This document shows positions 24,988 through 34,290 of a stretch of 64,000 bases of DNA, in pieces (position 1 is the first letter of the stretch; the number at the start of each line of letters is the position of its first letter). The notes below the pieces were generated by a model that saw nothing but the letters and a program-made list of their open reading frames with translations, did no database searches and was not told the DNA's origin. The DNA comes from CAZGDB01 sp964524705 (GTDB taxonomy: Bacteria > Pseudomonadota > Gammaproteobacteria > Berkiellales > Berkiellaceae), in NCBI GenBank assembly GCA_964524705.1, contig CAZGDB010000004.1:5029-69028 (forward strand), given 5' to 3'. The translations under genes were made by a program, and so were the position numbers.

Positions 24988-25650
24988 GTGCCGAATTTTG
25001 ATTTAAAAGATATACGTAAACAAATGGTGCTGAACCAAGTCAAAACTTGGGAGGTCTCTGACCCCACTATATTAAGTCTGTTATCTGAACTACCTCGTGA
25101 GCTTTTTGTGCCTGAAGCCTATCAATCCGTCGCATATGCAGACACCTGGATACCCTTGCCTTATCAAGAAGTACTCATGCCACCTAAAATGGTTGGGCGC
25201 ATTGTACAAAATTTACAATTACATCCCTCTGATACTGTTTTACATATTGGATGTGCAACCGGGTATATGACCGCCCTTTTAGCAAACCTGACCAAAGAAG
25301 TCACCGCTGTTGAGATTCATGCAGACTTTTTAGAAAGATCGCGACTCAATCTCAAGCGTCTAAATTTAGACAATGTCAATTGGGAGTTGGGCGATGGCGC
25401 GCAAGGTTGGGATTACCCAAGCACCTTTGATGTAATCGTCATCAGTGGTGGGTTATTGACTATCCCTGAAATATTAAGACAACAATTACGTCCTGAAGGC
25501 CGTCTTTTTGCAATTTATGGCAATACCCCAAGCATGCGTGCCAGTGTCTTTCATTACAAGTCACGCGTAACCTGGCAGGAAGAAAGTTTATTTGAAAGTG
25601 ATTTGCCGTATCTCATAGGAGCAGAACCCTCTACACGTTTTGTATTTTAA
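24988..25650 (+). CDS. Protein-L-isoaspartate O-methyltransferase family protein
   Basis: SAM-dependent methyltransferase of the PCMT family, 220 residues. The start is a GTG (MPNFDLKDIRKQMVLNQ), supported because residues 2-30 align from memory with the N-terminus of other gammaproteobacterial members (MNFEQAR..MVEQQIR). Motif I is VLHIGCATGYMTALL, where classical Pcm has VLEIGTGSGY; the changed residues and the lack of the usual post-motif blocks suggest that true isoaspartate repair activity is not certain. It lies 33 bases before tolC, the same pairing seen in Pseudomonas and Xanthomonas, where this paralogue is distinct from the surE-linked pcm. Confidence 0.8.
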   Translation: MPNFDLKDIRKQMVLNQVKTWEVSDPTILSLLSELPRELFVPEAYQSVAYADTWIPLPYQEVLMPPKMVGRIVQNLQLHPSDTVLHIGCATGYMTALLANLTKEVTAVEIHADFLERSRLNLKRLNLDNVNWELGDGAQGWDYPSTFDVIVISGGLLTIPEILRQQLRPEGRLFAIYGNTPSMRASVFHYKSRVTWQEESLFESDLPYLIGAEPSTRFVF

Positions 25651-25683
25651 AAGAAACAGATATTTAGTTTAAGGAAGAAAGAT

Positions 25684-27252
25684 ATGCGTCAAGGATGGCT
25701 CGGTATCATTACTCTCATGGCTCTTGGTGGCCCTGTAGTTGCACATGCTACAGAAGATTTATTAAGCATTTATGCGCAAAGTCGTACAAAAGACCCCCGC
25801 TATAATGCAGCGCAACAACGTTATGAAAATGTCAACGCACGCTACCCAGAAGCGATTTCACAACTGCTCCCTCAGCTACAAGTGCAAATAGCACACACAC
25901 GTAACCAATTTGGAACGCCCACACAATCCAATAACCACGTCAAAGGCACGACTTTAAGTTTATCTCAAGCTATTTTTAATCATGCATATTTTATAGGCTT
26001 ACGCCGTGCTACTTATCAAACCCAACAAGCTGTGTATGATTTACGTACCGCTGAACAAGATTTAATCGTACGTACTGCAGAAACTTATTTTGGAACATTA
26101 TTGGCACTAGATTCCTTACAATTTGCATATGCAGAAATGCAATCTTTCAAACAACTTTCCAACCAAAGTAAAAACCGCTTTAAAGCAGGCGCCGCCTCAG
26201 TCACTGACGTGCATGATGCCGAATCCAAGGCAGACAATGCGATTGCGCGTTATTTTGATGCACAAAATTTTTTAGAAAAACAATTAGATAGCCTTGCAGA
26301 AATCACAGGAAATCGATATATCGATAGCCTAATAGGATTACAACCTCAAATCCCTTTAAGAGCACCAGAACCCAACTTGCTCCAAAATTGGGAAAAAGCG
26401 GCCCGTGAATATAATACGGCCCTGAAATCAGCAGAACTGAATGTAAAAATCACCAAACAAGATGTTCGTAAACAGTGGTCAGAACATATTCCTAATTTAG
26501 AAGCAACAGGTTCTCTCAGACGCGGAAACAGTCAAGTCTTAATTCCTGATGTCACCCAACGTACCGGAACGCTTACATTAACAATTCCTGTGTTCTCAGG
26601 TGGCGCTGTTTATGCACGCACTAAACAAGCAGCCGCAAAAAACATGGAGTCAAAATTTGATGCGGAACGTTCTTTAAGAGAAACCATCAGCAAAACAAGA
26701 CAAGCCTTTAGAAGCGTCAACACCCAAATTGAAACCATTGAAACACTCGCACATGCAGTAAAATCAAGCATCGCAGCTCTCAAAGCTACACAATCTGCCT
26801 ATCAATGGCGCACACGTACAATGGTAGACTTGTTAGATGCACAGAAAAATGTATTTGATGCTAAACGTAACTATGCTAAAGCACGTTATAGCTATATTTT
26901 AGAAACACTACGCTTAAAACAAGCAGTCGGGATGTTAACTATTGAAGATCTAAAGGACATTAACGAATGGCTGACCCAAGAACGAGATTTAGCAGAACAA
27001 ATAGATCGTACAGACACCCCTGATCCCGTCGAGCAAACGGAGCCATCCAAGGCTACTACCCTAGCCCCAAAAGCGACAAAGCGGCACGCTGTGGCTGCAC
27101 CACCCCCCCTCATCCCCGAACAAACTGAAATCTTAAAACGTTCAGAAGATAGGGAAAAAGCAGAATACACCCAACAATCCTCTGAAGTAAAAATAGAGCA
27201 ACCAAAAATTCAACAGGTTGTGCATGCTTCTCAGGAAGCAGCCCAACCTTAA
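25684..27252 (+). CDS. tolC: TolC-family outer-membrane efflux/secretion channel
   Basis: Trimeric outer-membrane channel that pairs with RND or ABC pumps and type I secretion systems. Residues 1-22 form a signal peptide ending ...VVAHA. The mature N-terminus (TEDLLSIYAQSRTKDPRYNAA) is the usual TolC opening. Two internal repeats of about 200 residues follow, each with long helices and a beta strand pair (SLSQAIFN and LTIPVFSGG). The helical hairpins with LLDAQKNVFDAKRNYAKARY are typical. Residues after about 435 are a hydrophilic extension rich in Glu, Pro, Thr and Gln without family match. AAGGAAG precedes the ATG. Its last 4 bases overlap the convergent waaA. Confidence 0.93.
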   Translation: MRQGWLGIITLMALGGPVVAHATEDLLSIYAQSRTKDPRYNAAQQRYENVNARYPEAISQLLPQLQVQIAHTRNQFGTPTQSNNHVKGTTLSLSQAIFNHAYFIGLRRATYQTQQAVYDLRTAEQDLIVRTAETYFGTLLALDSLQFAYAEMQSFKQLSNQSKNRFKAGAASVTDVHDAESKADNAIARYFDAQNFLEKQLDSLAEITGNRYIDSLIGLQPQIPLRAPEPNLLQNWEKAAREYNTALKSAELNVKITKQDVRKQWSEHIPNLEATGSLRRGNSQVLIPDVTQRTGTLTLTIPVFSGGAVYARTKQAAAKNMESKFDAERSLRETISKTRQAFRSVNTQIETIETLAHAVKSSIAALKATQSAYQWRTRTMVDLLDAQKNVFDAKRNYAKARYSYILETLRLKQAVGMLTIEDLKDINEWLTQERDLAEQIDRTDTPDPVEQTEPSKATTLAPKATKRHAVAAPPPLIPEQTEILKRSEDREKAEYTQQSSEVKIEQPKIQQVVHASQEAAQP

Positions 27253-28508
27253 AGAATAGGCGCTATCATCCGCACTGCAGCTTGGGTTGCCCCCTGATGT
27301 TGTGCTAACAAAGCTTGGGCCGCATGGCCCATGCTGCGATCTTGAGACTGTAATAAATAAGCAATTTGTTCGTATAAACCTTGAGCATCTTGAACGATTG
27401 CCAAAGCTTTTTGCTCCATAAAGGTTTCTACGATAGCCTGAAAATTATAATAATAAGGCCCAATAACAATCGGCAATCCAAAATACGCAGGCTCTATAGG
27501 ATTATGTCCACCCACTTGTATCAAACTGCCTCCAATAAAAGCAACCGTTGCACTGGCATAATAAGCTCCCATTTCATTAATGCTGTCACCTAGCACAACA
27601 CTGGTTGTTTCCAAGACTTTATGAGGAAATTGAGATCTACGACTATAAGTGAGTTCTGCCTGCTCTAATAAATGTCCCACTTCTATAAAACGTTGCGGAT
27701 GACGCGGCACTAATAATAGCAGTAAATTTGGGATAAGCACTTGTAATTTTTTAAAAACTTCTATAACCATCACTTCTTCCCCTGCATGGGTACTAGCTGC
27801 CATAAATACAGGGCGAGGGCCCCAACAACCTTGAAAGTTTCGGCTTTGTTCATAGGTATTCGCCGGAAAAACCAAATCCCACTTACAATTACCAGTAACT
27901 GTTACATCTTTTGCCCCTAACGCCTTAAAGCGTTCTGCATCCACAGAAGACTGTGCGGCAACCCAACTAATTTTTTCAAATAAAGACCGTAAAACTTTAG
28001 GTCCTTTTAGGTAACGGGGATAAGTTCTATCAGAGATCCGCCCATTGAGCACAAAAATTTTACGTTTTTTACGATACCATTGAATCATCCAATTTGGCCA
28101 AATTTCAGTTTCCACTAATACAATGGCTTTAACGTTGGTGCGTGCTAACACACACCGCACGATAGGATAAAAATCATACGGTAAATATTTAATTGTGATT
28201 TGGGGATGATCTTTAAACGCTTTCTCTAAAGTCATACGGCCTGATTGCGTATGTGTTGTGCATAAAATCACATACGGGCCCCGCTCTTTTAGTGCTTGCA
28301 CCCATTGTACTGCGACTTTCGTTTCCCCCAAAGAAACCGAATGAATCCACACACTCCATTCTGGCAATTTTCCCCAGAAGCCTAAACGTTCTAAGCTATA
28401 ACCCTGTAAACCTTGTTGTCTATCTTTCCAATAATCCCTTAAAAATAAAAAAGGTAAGCACAATCCCCAGAGGATATTATAAGTTAGCATAAGTACAAAA
28501 TTAAGCAT
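27249..28508 (-). CDS. waaA: 3-deoxy-D-manno-octulosonic acid transferase WaaA
   Basis: Transfers Kdo from CMP-Kdo to lipid IVA at the cytoplasmic face of the inner membrane. I start at the ATG at 28508 (MLNFVLMLTYNILWG, 419 residues) because AAGG lies 6 bases upstream; the frame stays open to 28565 but that adds residues without family match. An N-terminal membrane anchor is followed by the GT-B fold: WIHSVSLGETKV near 54-65 with the catalytic Glu of the GE motif, ETEIWPNW, LNGRISDRTYPRY and late GGHNPIEPAYFGLPI. Divergent from the WaaE-like glycosyltransferase by 57 bases and convergent with tolC. Confidence 0.94.
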   Translation of the reverse strand: MLNFVLMLTYNILWGLCLPFLFLRDYWKDRQQGLQGYSLERLGFWGKLPEWSVWIHSVSLGETKVAVQWVQALKERGPYVILCTTHTQSGRMTLEKAFKDHPQITIKYLPYDFYPIVRCVLARTNVKAIVLVETEIWPNWMIQWYRKKRKIFVLNGRISDRTYPRYLKGPKVLRSLFEKISWVAAQSSVDAERFKALGAKDVTVTGNCKWDLVFPANTYEQSRNFQGCWGPRPVFMAASTHAGEEVMVIEVFKKLQVLIPNLLLLLVPRHPQRFIEVGHLLEQAELTYSRRSQFPHKVLETTSVVLGDSINEMGAYYASATVAFIGGSLIQVGGHNPIEPAYFGLPIVIGPYYYNFQAIVETFMEQKALAIVQDAQGLYEQIAYLLQSQDRSMGHAAQALLAQHQGATQAAVRMIAPIL

Positions 28509-28565
28509 TGCAACCAACCTTATTTTTAGATATAGTGCTAGGTTTTGTAGCACTAAAGGCAACAC

Positions 28566-29402
28566 ATGACACTACGTGCAGATCTGACTGCAGTTGTTAT
28601 TACCAAAAATGAAGGCCCACGTATAGAGGCGTGCCTAAAAAGCCTTCATTTTTGTAAAGAAATTTTAGTTTTAGACTCTGGCAGTACAGACGATACGGTT
28701 GCACGTGCAACACCTTTAGCAACGCAAGTCTTAAACTATGATTGGCCTGGGGATGGACCACAACGTAATCGCGGAATAGATCTGGCCAGTAGCAATTGGG
28801 TACTCTGTATTGATGCTGATGAGCAAGTTAGTCCTGCTTTAGCAACAGAACTTTGCAACGCTATTGCGCAAACCGAGTTTGATGGCTTTCATATTCCTTT
28901 CCAATCCTATTATTGTGGTCGTGCTATTAAATTTGGAGATTGGCGGAATGAAACACACTTGCGTCTCTTTCGTAAAAATAAAGGTCACTACAGCAGCAGT
29001 AATGTATATGGTGCGCAAGGTGCGCATTGTCGTCCAGTGGTAGAAGGCAAGATTGGAAAATTACGCCATAAAATCCTACATTATTCTTATCCTAACCTTG
29101 AAGCCGTATTAACTAAGCTCAATCACTATTCTACTGGTGGTGCAGCTTTAAGAGCAGCTAAAGGCAAAAATAGTTCAATTTTCATGGCTTGTGTACATGG
29201 ATTCTGGTCATTTTTACGCGGGTATGTATTTAGATTTGGCTTTTTAGATGGCAAAGAAGGTTTTTTACTCGCACTGTCAAATGGCTTAGGAACATTTTAT
29301 CGTTATGCAAAATTGGTTTACATTAAAAACAAACCCCACCCTTGTGTTGATGTACCATCAGATCCATCATCCCAGCAACCCGCTCCGTCTACAACGCTTT
29401 GA
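28566..29402 (+). CDS. LPS-core glycosyltransferase, family 2 (WaaE-like)
   Basis: A GT-A-fold family 2 glycosyltransferase of 278 residues. The start of the fold is LTAVVITKNEGPRIEACLKSL, followed by VLDSGSTDDTV, DWPGDGPQRNRGI and the metal-binding CIDADEQVS (DxD-type). This matches the WaaE/KdtX group, which adds a glucose to inner-core heptose in Klebsiella and Serratia and usually sits next to waaA as here. Sugar and acceptor remain inferred. A hydrophobic region near 205-245 suggests peripheral membrane attachment. Its end overlaps the following deacetylase gene by up to 98 bases. Confidence 0.85.
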   Translation: MTLRADLTAVVITKNEGPRIEACLKSLHFCKEILVLDSGSTDDTVARATPLATQVLNYDWPGDGPQRNRGIDLASSNWVLCIDADEQVSPALATELCNAIAQTEFDGFHIPFQSYYCGRAIKFGDWRNETHLRLFRKNKGHYSSSNVYGAQGAHCRPVVEGKIGKLRHKILHYSYPNLEAVLTKLNHYSTGGAALRAAKGKNSSIFMACVHGFWSFLRGYVFRFGFLDGKEGFLLALSNGLGTFYRYAKLVYIKNKPHPCVDVPSDPSSQQPAPSTTL

Positions 29403-30066
29403 ACAGCATCTCAAAGCATTAAGAGACTGGGCGCCAATTGTATTACCCGGTGAAAAATCCAAGATCAATGGGCTACAACTCTGTTTAACCTTTGATGATG
29501 CTTATTATGATTTTTATGCAGAAGTATGGCCACGTTTACAACATTATAAAATTCCCGCTGTATTAGCAGTGCCTGTAGGCTTTATACCAGAAGAGGCTAC
29601 CCGCTCGGCTAGGGAACGTTTAGCCATCCCCTATCCTGAAGGGTTAAATACCGCCATCACAACAGATACGCTCTGTAGTTGGGCAGAACTACGAGAAATG
29701 CAAAAACAAGGTCTCTCTATTGCCTGTCATGGCTATTGGCATAAAGCAATGAATGCTGCGCTTAGCCCTGAAATGTTTCACACTGAAAGTACCGTAGCAA
29801 AGCAAAAATTAATAGAAAAACTCAATACATCGATTGATAGTTTTGTGTTTCCGTTTGGAGCATGGGATCGACAATGGATAGCACCCTTACAGAAAGAATT
29901 TCGATATGTTTTTAGAATCGGACATGCTGTTAATCAAAGTTGGGAACAGCCTATGCTACATCGTATAGATGCAGACCATTATTGGTTAAATGGCAAGCTC
30001 CCCACACATCACGATATGTTCACTTGGTGGGCACAAGGTAAATGGAAACGTGCGCGTGGACGTTAA
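29305..30066 (+). CDS. Polysaccharide deacetylase family protein (NodB homology)
   Basis: A 253-residue carbohydrate esterase family 4-like protein. The opening LVLMYHQI is typical of this group; the metal and base motif is LTFDDAYYDF (Asp-Asp), the second metal motif is CHGYWHK (H-x-x-x-H) and a later motif is SFVFPFGAWD. It probably removes N-acetyl or similar groups from a cell-surface glycan, perhaps LPS linked, given the partner glycosyltransferase. There is no signal peptide, so the substrate may be cytoplasmic or membrane-bound. With the ATG at 29305 the gene overlaps its neighbour by 98 bases; in-frame starts at 29344 (GTG) and 29350 (ATG) reduce this. No ribosome-binding site favours any of them. 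Confidence 0.82.
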   Translation: MQNWFTLKTNPTLVLMYHQIHHPSNPLRLQRFEQHLKALRDWAPIVLPGEKSKINGLQLCLTFDDAYYDFYAEVWPRLQHYKIPAVLAVPVGFIPEEATRSARERLAIPYPEGLNTAITTDTLCSWAELREMQKQGLSIACHGYWHKAMNAALSPEMFHTESTVAKQKLIEKLNTSIDSFVFPFGAWDRQWIAPLQKEFRYVFRIGHAVNQSWEQPMLHRIDADHYWLNGKLPTHHDMFTWWAQGKWKRARGR

Positions 30067-30308
30067 AAAAGCATTTCATTTTAACCCCCAGTTTTCAAGT
30101 AAAGCATGACCTATGGCTGACTAACAGAAATAAGTAAAAAACCTAGACCAACTGAGAGAAAAATATTTTTAATAGCACTACCTATAACTAAAATATCCAT
30201 CCTATTAAGATAAATATCATACAAACTCTTTAAAAAATATTCCTTCTAGCATATTACAGTACAATCCCGACCCCGAAAATCAACTTAGAGAGTCAAAACA
30301 GATCTTCC

Positions 30309-33300
30309 CTAAACACTGGGTGAGGCTAAATCATCATCTGAATCCTCTTCAATCAAACTTGCATGAGGAATAACCGCTTGTTTCCATTGCGCCCACCGCT
30401 CTTCCTCGGGTGGAGGCCCCAAAAAGAAAGTTCGTACAGCAGTCTTGAGGGTGCCAACCTCTCGATACAGAGTGCTTGCTTCAAACATTAAATACTCAAC
30501 TAAATCTAATCTTGGGAACTGCTCAAAAACTTGTTGGCCTTGTTTAGGGTAGTCCATTAAAGGAGCCCAAAAAACTGTGTTTTTTTTATGCAGGCGTAAA
30601 AACCCACGAACATCTTTTACAAATTTTTTATGTGGTTTTTTGCCTTTAAACACATTCTTTAAGATCGTTTTTGCCATTTCAAAATTTGAGTCCATCTTAT
30701 TTTTTTCTTCAACATTGACGGGCGTCAGGCAGGTTGCAATGAGTTCACGCACGAACGATAGATCTTGCTCCTGTCTACATAAAGCAGAAAAAAGAATCGC
30801 ATCAACTAAAGATTGATCTAAACGACTCATATTCCCTAACTGTTGATAAGTAAGTTTTACGACCTTTAAAAAAACACGTTTATAGTCTTCATAACGCTCT
30901 TTATTATTTTTATAATTTTCTTTTAATTCTTGAAAACAAGTATATCTTAACGTGTCTCTAATTTTTTGAGCCCAATAACTCGCACAACTATTTTTCTTAA
31001 AATACCGGTGAGTCGCATACAAAGTACTCCACACACACCATCTATTAGATGCTTCAAAGCCAAATAAAAACTGTAAATCTAAGTTTACTTTCCAATCATT
31101 AAACTGTACTGCTTTAACTGCGTGAAAATCTTCTATCAAAGGAACAGCCAATTTTTCTATTAATTGCGAAGTATAAGCTGTGACTCGTTTTGCAATTTTA
31201 ACAGATGGTTCATCTTTCATGGTATTGATTACACAAAGATACCCATTTTCCCAATCCTCAGGCAACCGACATAACTGTTCTCTTTGTGCAGCCAACCCAT
31301 AATATACACCTAACTGAGGCAGAAATTCTGGATATTGCTTTACTAATTCACGCATTTGTTTAAAAGACACGCCTGTCCAAAAAACCGGCTGGGTTAATAA
31401 GCGTTTTAAATAATAGGTGTTTTCTTTTAATACCCGTATGATTCCATCTGTTCCGGTCGTGACCATTTCTTGTAAGAGTTTTTTAATTTCACCTTCTGAG
31501 ACGACGACATGGTTCAAATACGCATCAAAATGGGTGAACAATTCAGGAGGCAACGCTGCCCCCGATCCATAAGCAACTAAGGCTTTCCCTAATGCTCCTA
31601 AACGATTTACCATTTCAATATTGTGTTTCACCGCATCAGGCGTGCCCTGCAATATTTGTAATGTTAAAAGTTGAGTGTCAACAGAATTACCCACTACTAA
31701 AGCAGTGCTCTGTTGAATTTGTTGTACCAAGGCCTGTTGGCTAAACCCCTCTAACAATCCCATCGGTACTTGCTGACAATACAACAACACACCAGAAAGC
31801 CCAATACAACCCTGTTGTGAGAGTTCTGCTATGAATGCAGGATGATAGGCGATCCCTTGCTGTAGGCTCAAGAGTTCAAACCAACTCAAATTATTCGGCA
31901 ATACTACTTGTCTTAAAAATGCAGTCTCAGCATCACGCAGTCTATGAACTGAATTGTGCACTACTAAGGCCTGATGCTGTTCTTGATATTGTTTATTGAG
32001 TTCTGTCAGCCAATAGGATAAATAATCAGATTGGTATTGTTGAATATTGTCTGTAGGTTCCAGGCACGCTAACACCGATAAAATCTCAATAGACAAAACC
32101 CTGTTAGGATAACTAAAAAAAGTCCGTATCTTATCTTGCACCAACTGTTTTTGCAGTTCTAGAGTTGAATCCTGCAACTCTGTATACGTCATACGCCATA
32201 GCTTCAAAGCATTCAGATCTAAAGGTTGTTCCCGACCTTCTAAACACGCTATTACTGCATATCCTAAAGCGCGCCATTCTCGATTCATGCATTCCAACTG
32301 CTCTTGCACCAACTGTTGTTGTGCTGGCATCAAACATCCAATTACCTCTCTACTACGAATACGTGGTAATTTTAATAACAACTGTTGTACTACCGGAAGG
32401 ACTTCCGCGCTTGTCCCGCCTTCTGCTTGAATCGCTGTTTCTAATGCCTGCACTGTGGAAAAATAAGGACCCTCTTCGATTAAAGCGCGTAATACCGGTG
32501 AGGCTTGTCCTGCTGCTTGTAATAAGGCTACATTCAAGCCTCTGCCAGCATTACCTTCCACTAAGGGCTGGTCTGTTGGTTGCGTTAATTTCTCTATTGG
32601 TAATTGACAGACTAATGCTATTACACTGGGTAATCTCGCTAACATGTCAGAATCTTGTACAAATACGGTACTTAAATTCACTAGATGTTGCACCAGCACT
32701 ATAGGATTAGGATGCCGTCTAAGTGTCTCACTCGCATACAATCCTTCCTGTACCGTCTCTAACAATTGTGCACGATACCCTACCCACGCCTGCTTCAATC
32801 CTAAATCTATCTGCTGTAATCTATATCTGGCCCAAAAATTCCAGATTGCCGGTCTCAATTTAGCATAGCTCTGTTGATATTCTTGATACTTTATTTGTAA
32901 GGCAGCACAGTTATTCAATAAGGCAAGCCTACTACTCAAATCAGTAGTATTATTTAAACGCGCACTTTCACTATTAAATTCATATTCTAAGGCTACCGTA
33001 TGCAACAAGGTTTCTATCCATACGCCACTCACTCTGTCCCAGACATATTGTAAAAAACTTGTCGCCCAGTTTAAAAAAGTCTTTCCCTCAGGAGTCTCCA
33101 AAATCGCCGCACTGGCGACTATCCCCACACACAGGGCAGCAAGCCCGAAGGCCCAATACACTGTCGTGAATCCTGCCACTAGCCAAAACCCACGCGTGAG
33201 CTGTTTCATCATCGCTTCTGTAGGTTGGAATGTGGTAATACCTAATAAACTTGCTGCCAGTGCCAGTTGTTGCCCTAAAGCGGTATACCGCAACCCATAA

Positions 33301-33602
33301 CCCGCTGCTAATCCAATAATAATCCAGGACCACCCCCAAACGGATCCTAACACCCACAGAGACCAAAAGATTGCCGCTTGTTTTAAGCGCTCTAACACGA
33401 TGTGCTGGCTCGCTACCTCTATTACTACGCATGCATTGGCTTGCTGCTCCAAGACAGTTTGCTGGTCAAAAGAAAATAATGCTGCATAACGCTGCACTAG
33501 TAACCGTGCCAACCGTGGTGTGGCTACTGGCAGCATTGCAATATGCTGATGGTAAGCAGCAAAGACACCCGCCTCCACCAATCTTTGAAAAAAAGTTAGC
33601 AT
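30309..33602 (-). CDS. Very large unknown membrane-anchored helical protein
   Basis: A 1097-residue protein that I do not recognise. Residues about 75-185 contain three or four hydrophobic segments (for example WSLWVLGSVWGWSWIIIGLA and VYWAFGLAALCVGIVASAA). The remaining 900 residues are soluble, strongly helical and rich in Gln and Leu, with no repeats that I can align by eye and no known motif. The C-terminus is acidic (EEDSDDDLASPSV). It has no signal peptide and no obvious ribosome-binding site. It is the last gene of the long minus-strand LPS run, 70 bases after another unknown membrane protein. Similar large, helical, membrane-tethered orphans occur among effectors of Legionella-like bacteria, but that is only analogy. 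Confidence 0.75.
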   Translation of the reverse strand: MLTFFQRLVEAGVFAAYHQHIAMLPVATPRLARLLVQRYAALFSFDQQTVLEQQANACVVIEVASQHIVLERLKQAAIFWSLWVLGSVWGWSWIIIGLAAGYGLRYTALGQQLALAASLLGITTFQPTEAMMKQLTRGFWLVAGFTTVYWAFGLAALCVGIVASAAILETPEGKTFLNWATSFLQYVWDRVSGVWIETLLHTVALEYEFNSESARLNNTTDLSSRLALLNNCAALQIKYQEYQQSYAKLRPAIWNFWARYRLQQIDLGLKQAWVGYRAQLLETVQEGLYASETLRRHPNPIVLVQHLVNLSTVFVQDSDMLARLPSVIALVCQLPIEKLTQPTDQPLVEGNAGRGLNVALLQAAGQASPVLRALIEEGPYFSTVQALETAIQAEGGTSAEVLPVVQQLLLKLPRIRSREVIGCLMPAQQQLVQEQLECMNREWRALGYAVIACLEGREQPLDLNALKLWRMTYTELQDSTLELQKQLVQDKIRTFFSYPNRVLSIEILSVLACLEPTDNIQQYQSDYLSYWLTELNKQYQEQHQALVVHNSVHRLRDAETAFLRQVVLPNNLSWFELLSLQQGIAYHPAFIAELSQQGCIGLSGVLLYCQQVPMGLLEGFSQQALVQQIQQSTALVVGNSVDTQLLTLQILQGTPDAVKHNIEMVNRLGALGKALVAYGSGAALPPELFTHFDAYLNHVVVSEGEIKKLLQEMVTTGTDGIIRVLKENTYYLKRLLTQPVFWTGVSFKQMRELVKQYPEFLPQLGVYYGLAAQREQLCRLPEDWENGYLCVINTMKDEPSVKIAKRVTAYTSQLIEKLAVPLIEDFHAVKAVQFNDWKVNLDLQFLFGFEASNRWCVWSTLYATHRYFKKNSCASYWAQKIRDTLRYTCFQELKENYKNNKERYEDYKRVFLKVVKLTYQQLGNMSRLDQSLVDAILFSALCRQEQDLSFVRELIATCLTPVNVEEKNKMDSNFEMAKTILKNVFKGKKPHKKFVKDVRGFLRLHKKNTVFWAPLMDYPKQGQQVFEQFPRLDLVEYLMFEASTLYREVGTLKTAVRTFFLGPPPEEERWAQWKQAVIPHASLIEEDSDDDLASPSV

Positions 33603-33672
33603 AATAATTAACTAGCGCTCTGTACGTATAATCATGCGCCATTATAGTCAGACAACCCGCTTTGTAAAGCGA

Positions 33673-34290
33673 TTAGATGCTCAAGGGGATAAAAGGTAAG
33701 GCAGTCTGTGCATGCTCTTGCAGTAAGGTAGGATCTTGCCCCAATAAACGCAGCAACTTAAAATATGGCTTTAAGTTTCCAAACTGAAACTCTAAATAAG
33801 CCGCTTCTAAATCGATTTGATAGGGAGAATCCGCTACTTGCATACGCTCATGCATTCTTATGAACCACTGTTGTAGGGCGATAATTTGTTCAGGAGTTAA
33901 TTTTAACGTGATATTTTTAAGTTCAATGGCTTGAATTTGAGCTTTTGTTAAAGGCACTAAAGTTTTGTAATGTCGACGCCGCCACTTAGTCCATTGTTTT
34001 AGAGCTAATTGACTCCCAAACATTCCACAGGTCCCCACCCCCCAGGTATATAACAATGTAATCAACGCCGTCGCTGTGGGGCCGGCAACCGAAAACCAAG
34101 AAAATAAAACCGTTTGAAATTGTAAGCCCACCTCTGGATAAAAGACATTAGGATATAATGCCCCCGCTACAGAGAAGCCCGTGGTCATCATGGGCTTTAA
34201 ACACCGACGAGGTGCTCGTAACCATGCGACGTGTTCATGCCAACCTAAACTCTCAAGTCCCGTGTATACTGCCTGCAGGATTTTTGCCAT
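33673..34290 (-). CDS. Unknown membrane protein
   Basis: About 205 residues from the ATG at 34290 (MAKILQAVYTGLESLGW). A GTG at 34305 is in frame but has no better ribosome-binding site. Two or three hydrophobic segments lie near 40-105 (for example TVLFSWFSVAGPTATALITL). The C-terminal half is charged and helical. No family is recognised. The start lies inside the 3' end of hldD, overlapping by 38 bases, so translation is probably coupled. With the 1097-residue gene downstream it forms a pair of unknown membrane proteins attached to the LPS operon; whether they act on LPS is not shown. Confidence 0.6.
   Translation of the reverse strand: MAKILQAVYTGLESLGWHEHVAWLRAPRRCLKPMMTTGFSVAGALYPNVFYPEVGLQFQTVLFSWFSVAGPTATALITLLYTWGVGTCGMFGSQLALKQWTKWRRRHYKTLVPLTKAQIQAIELKNITLKLTPEQIIALQQWFIRMHERMQVADSPYQIDLEAAYLEFQFGNLKPYFKLLRLLGQDPTLLQEHAQTALPFIPLSI

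Noticed and set aside
30111..30200. 29-residue hydrophobic peptide on the minus strand after the 1097-residue gene
   Set aside because: It starts with an ATG and looks membrane-like, but there is no good ribosome-binding site, no structure and no promoter. In an AT-rich spacer this is likely chance.
32165..32704. 179-codon open frame antisense to the 1097-residue gene
   Set aside because: It lies wholly inside a longer gene, its composition is that of a mirrored Leu/Gln-rich sequence, and no start signal is present.
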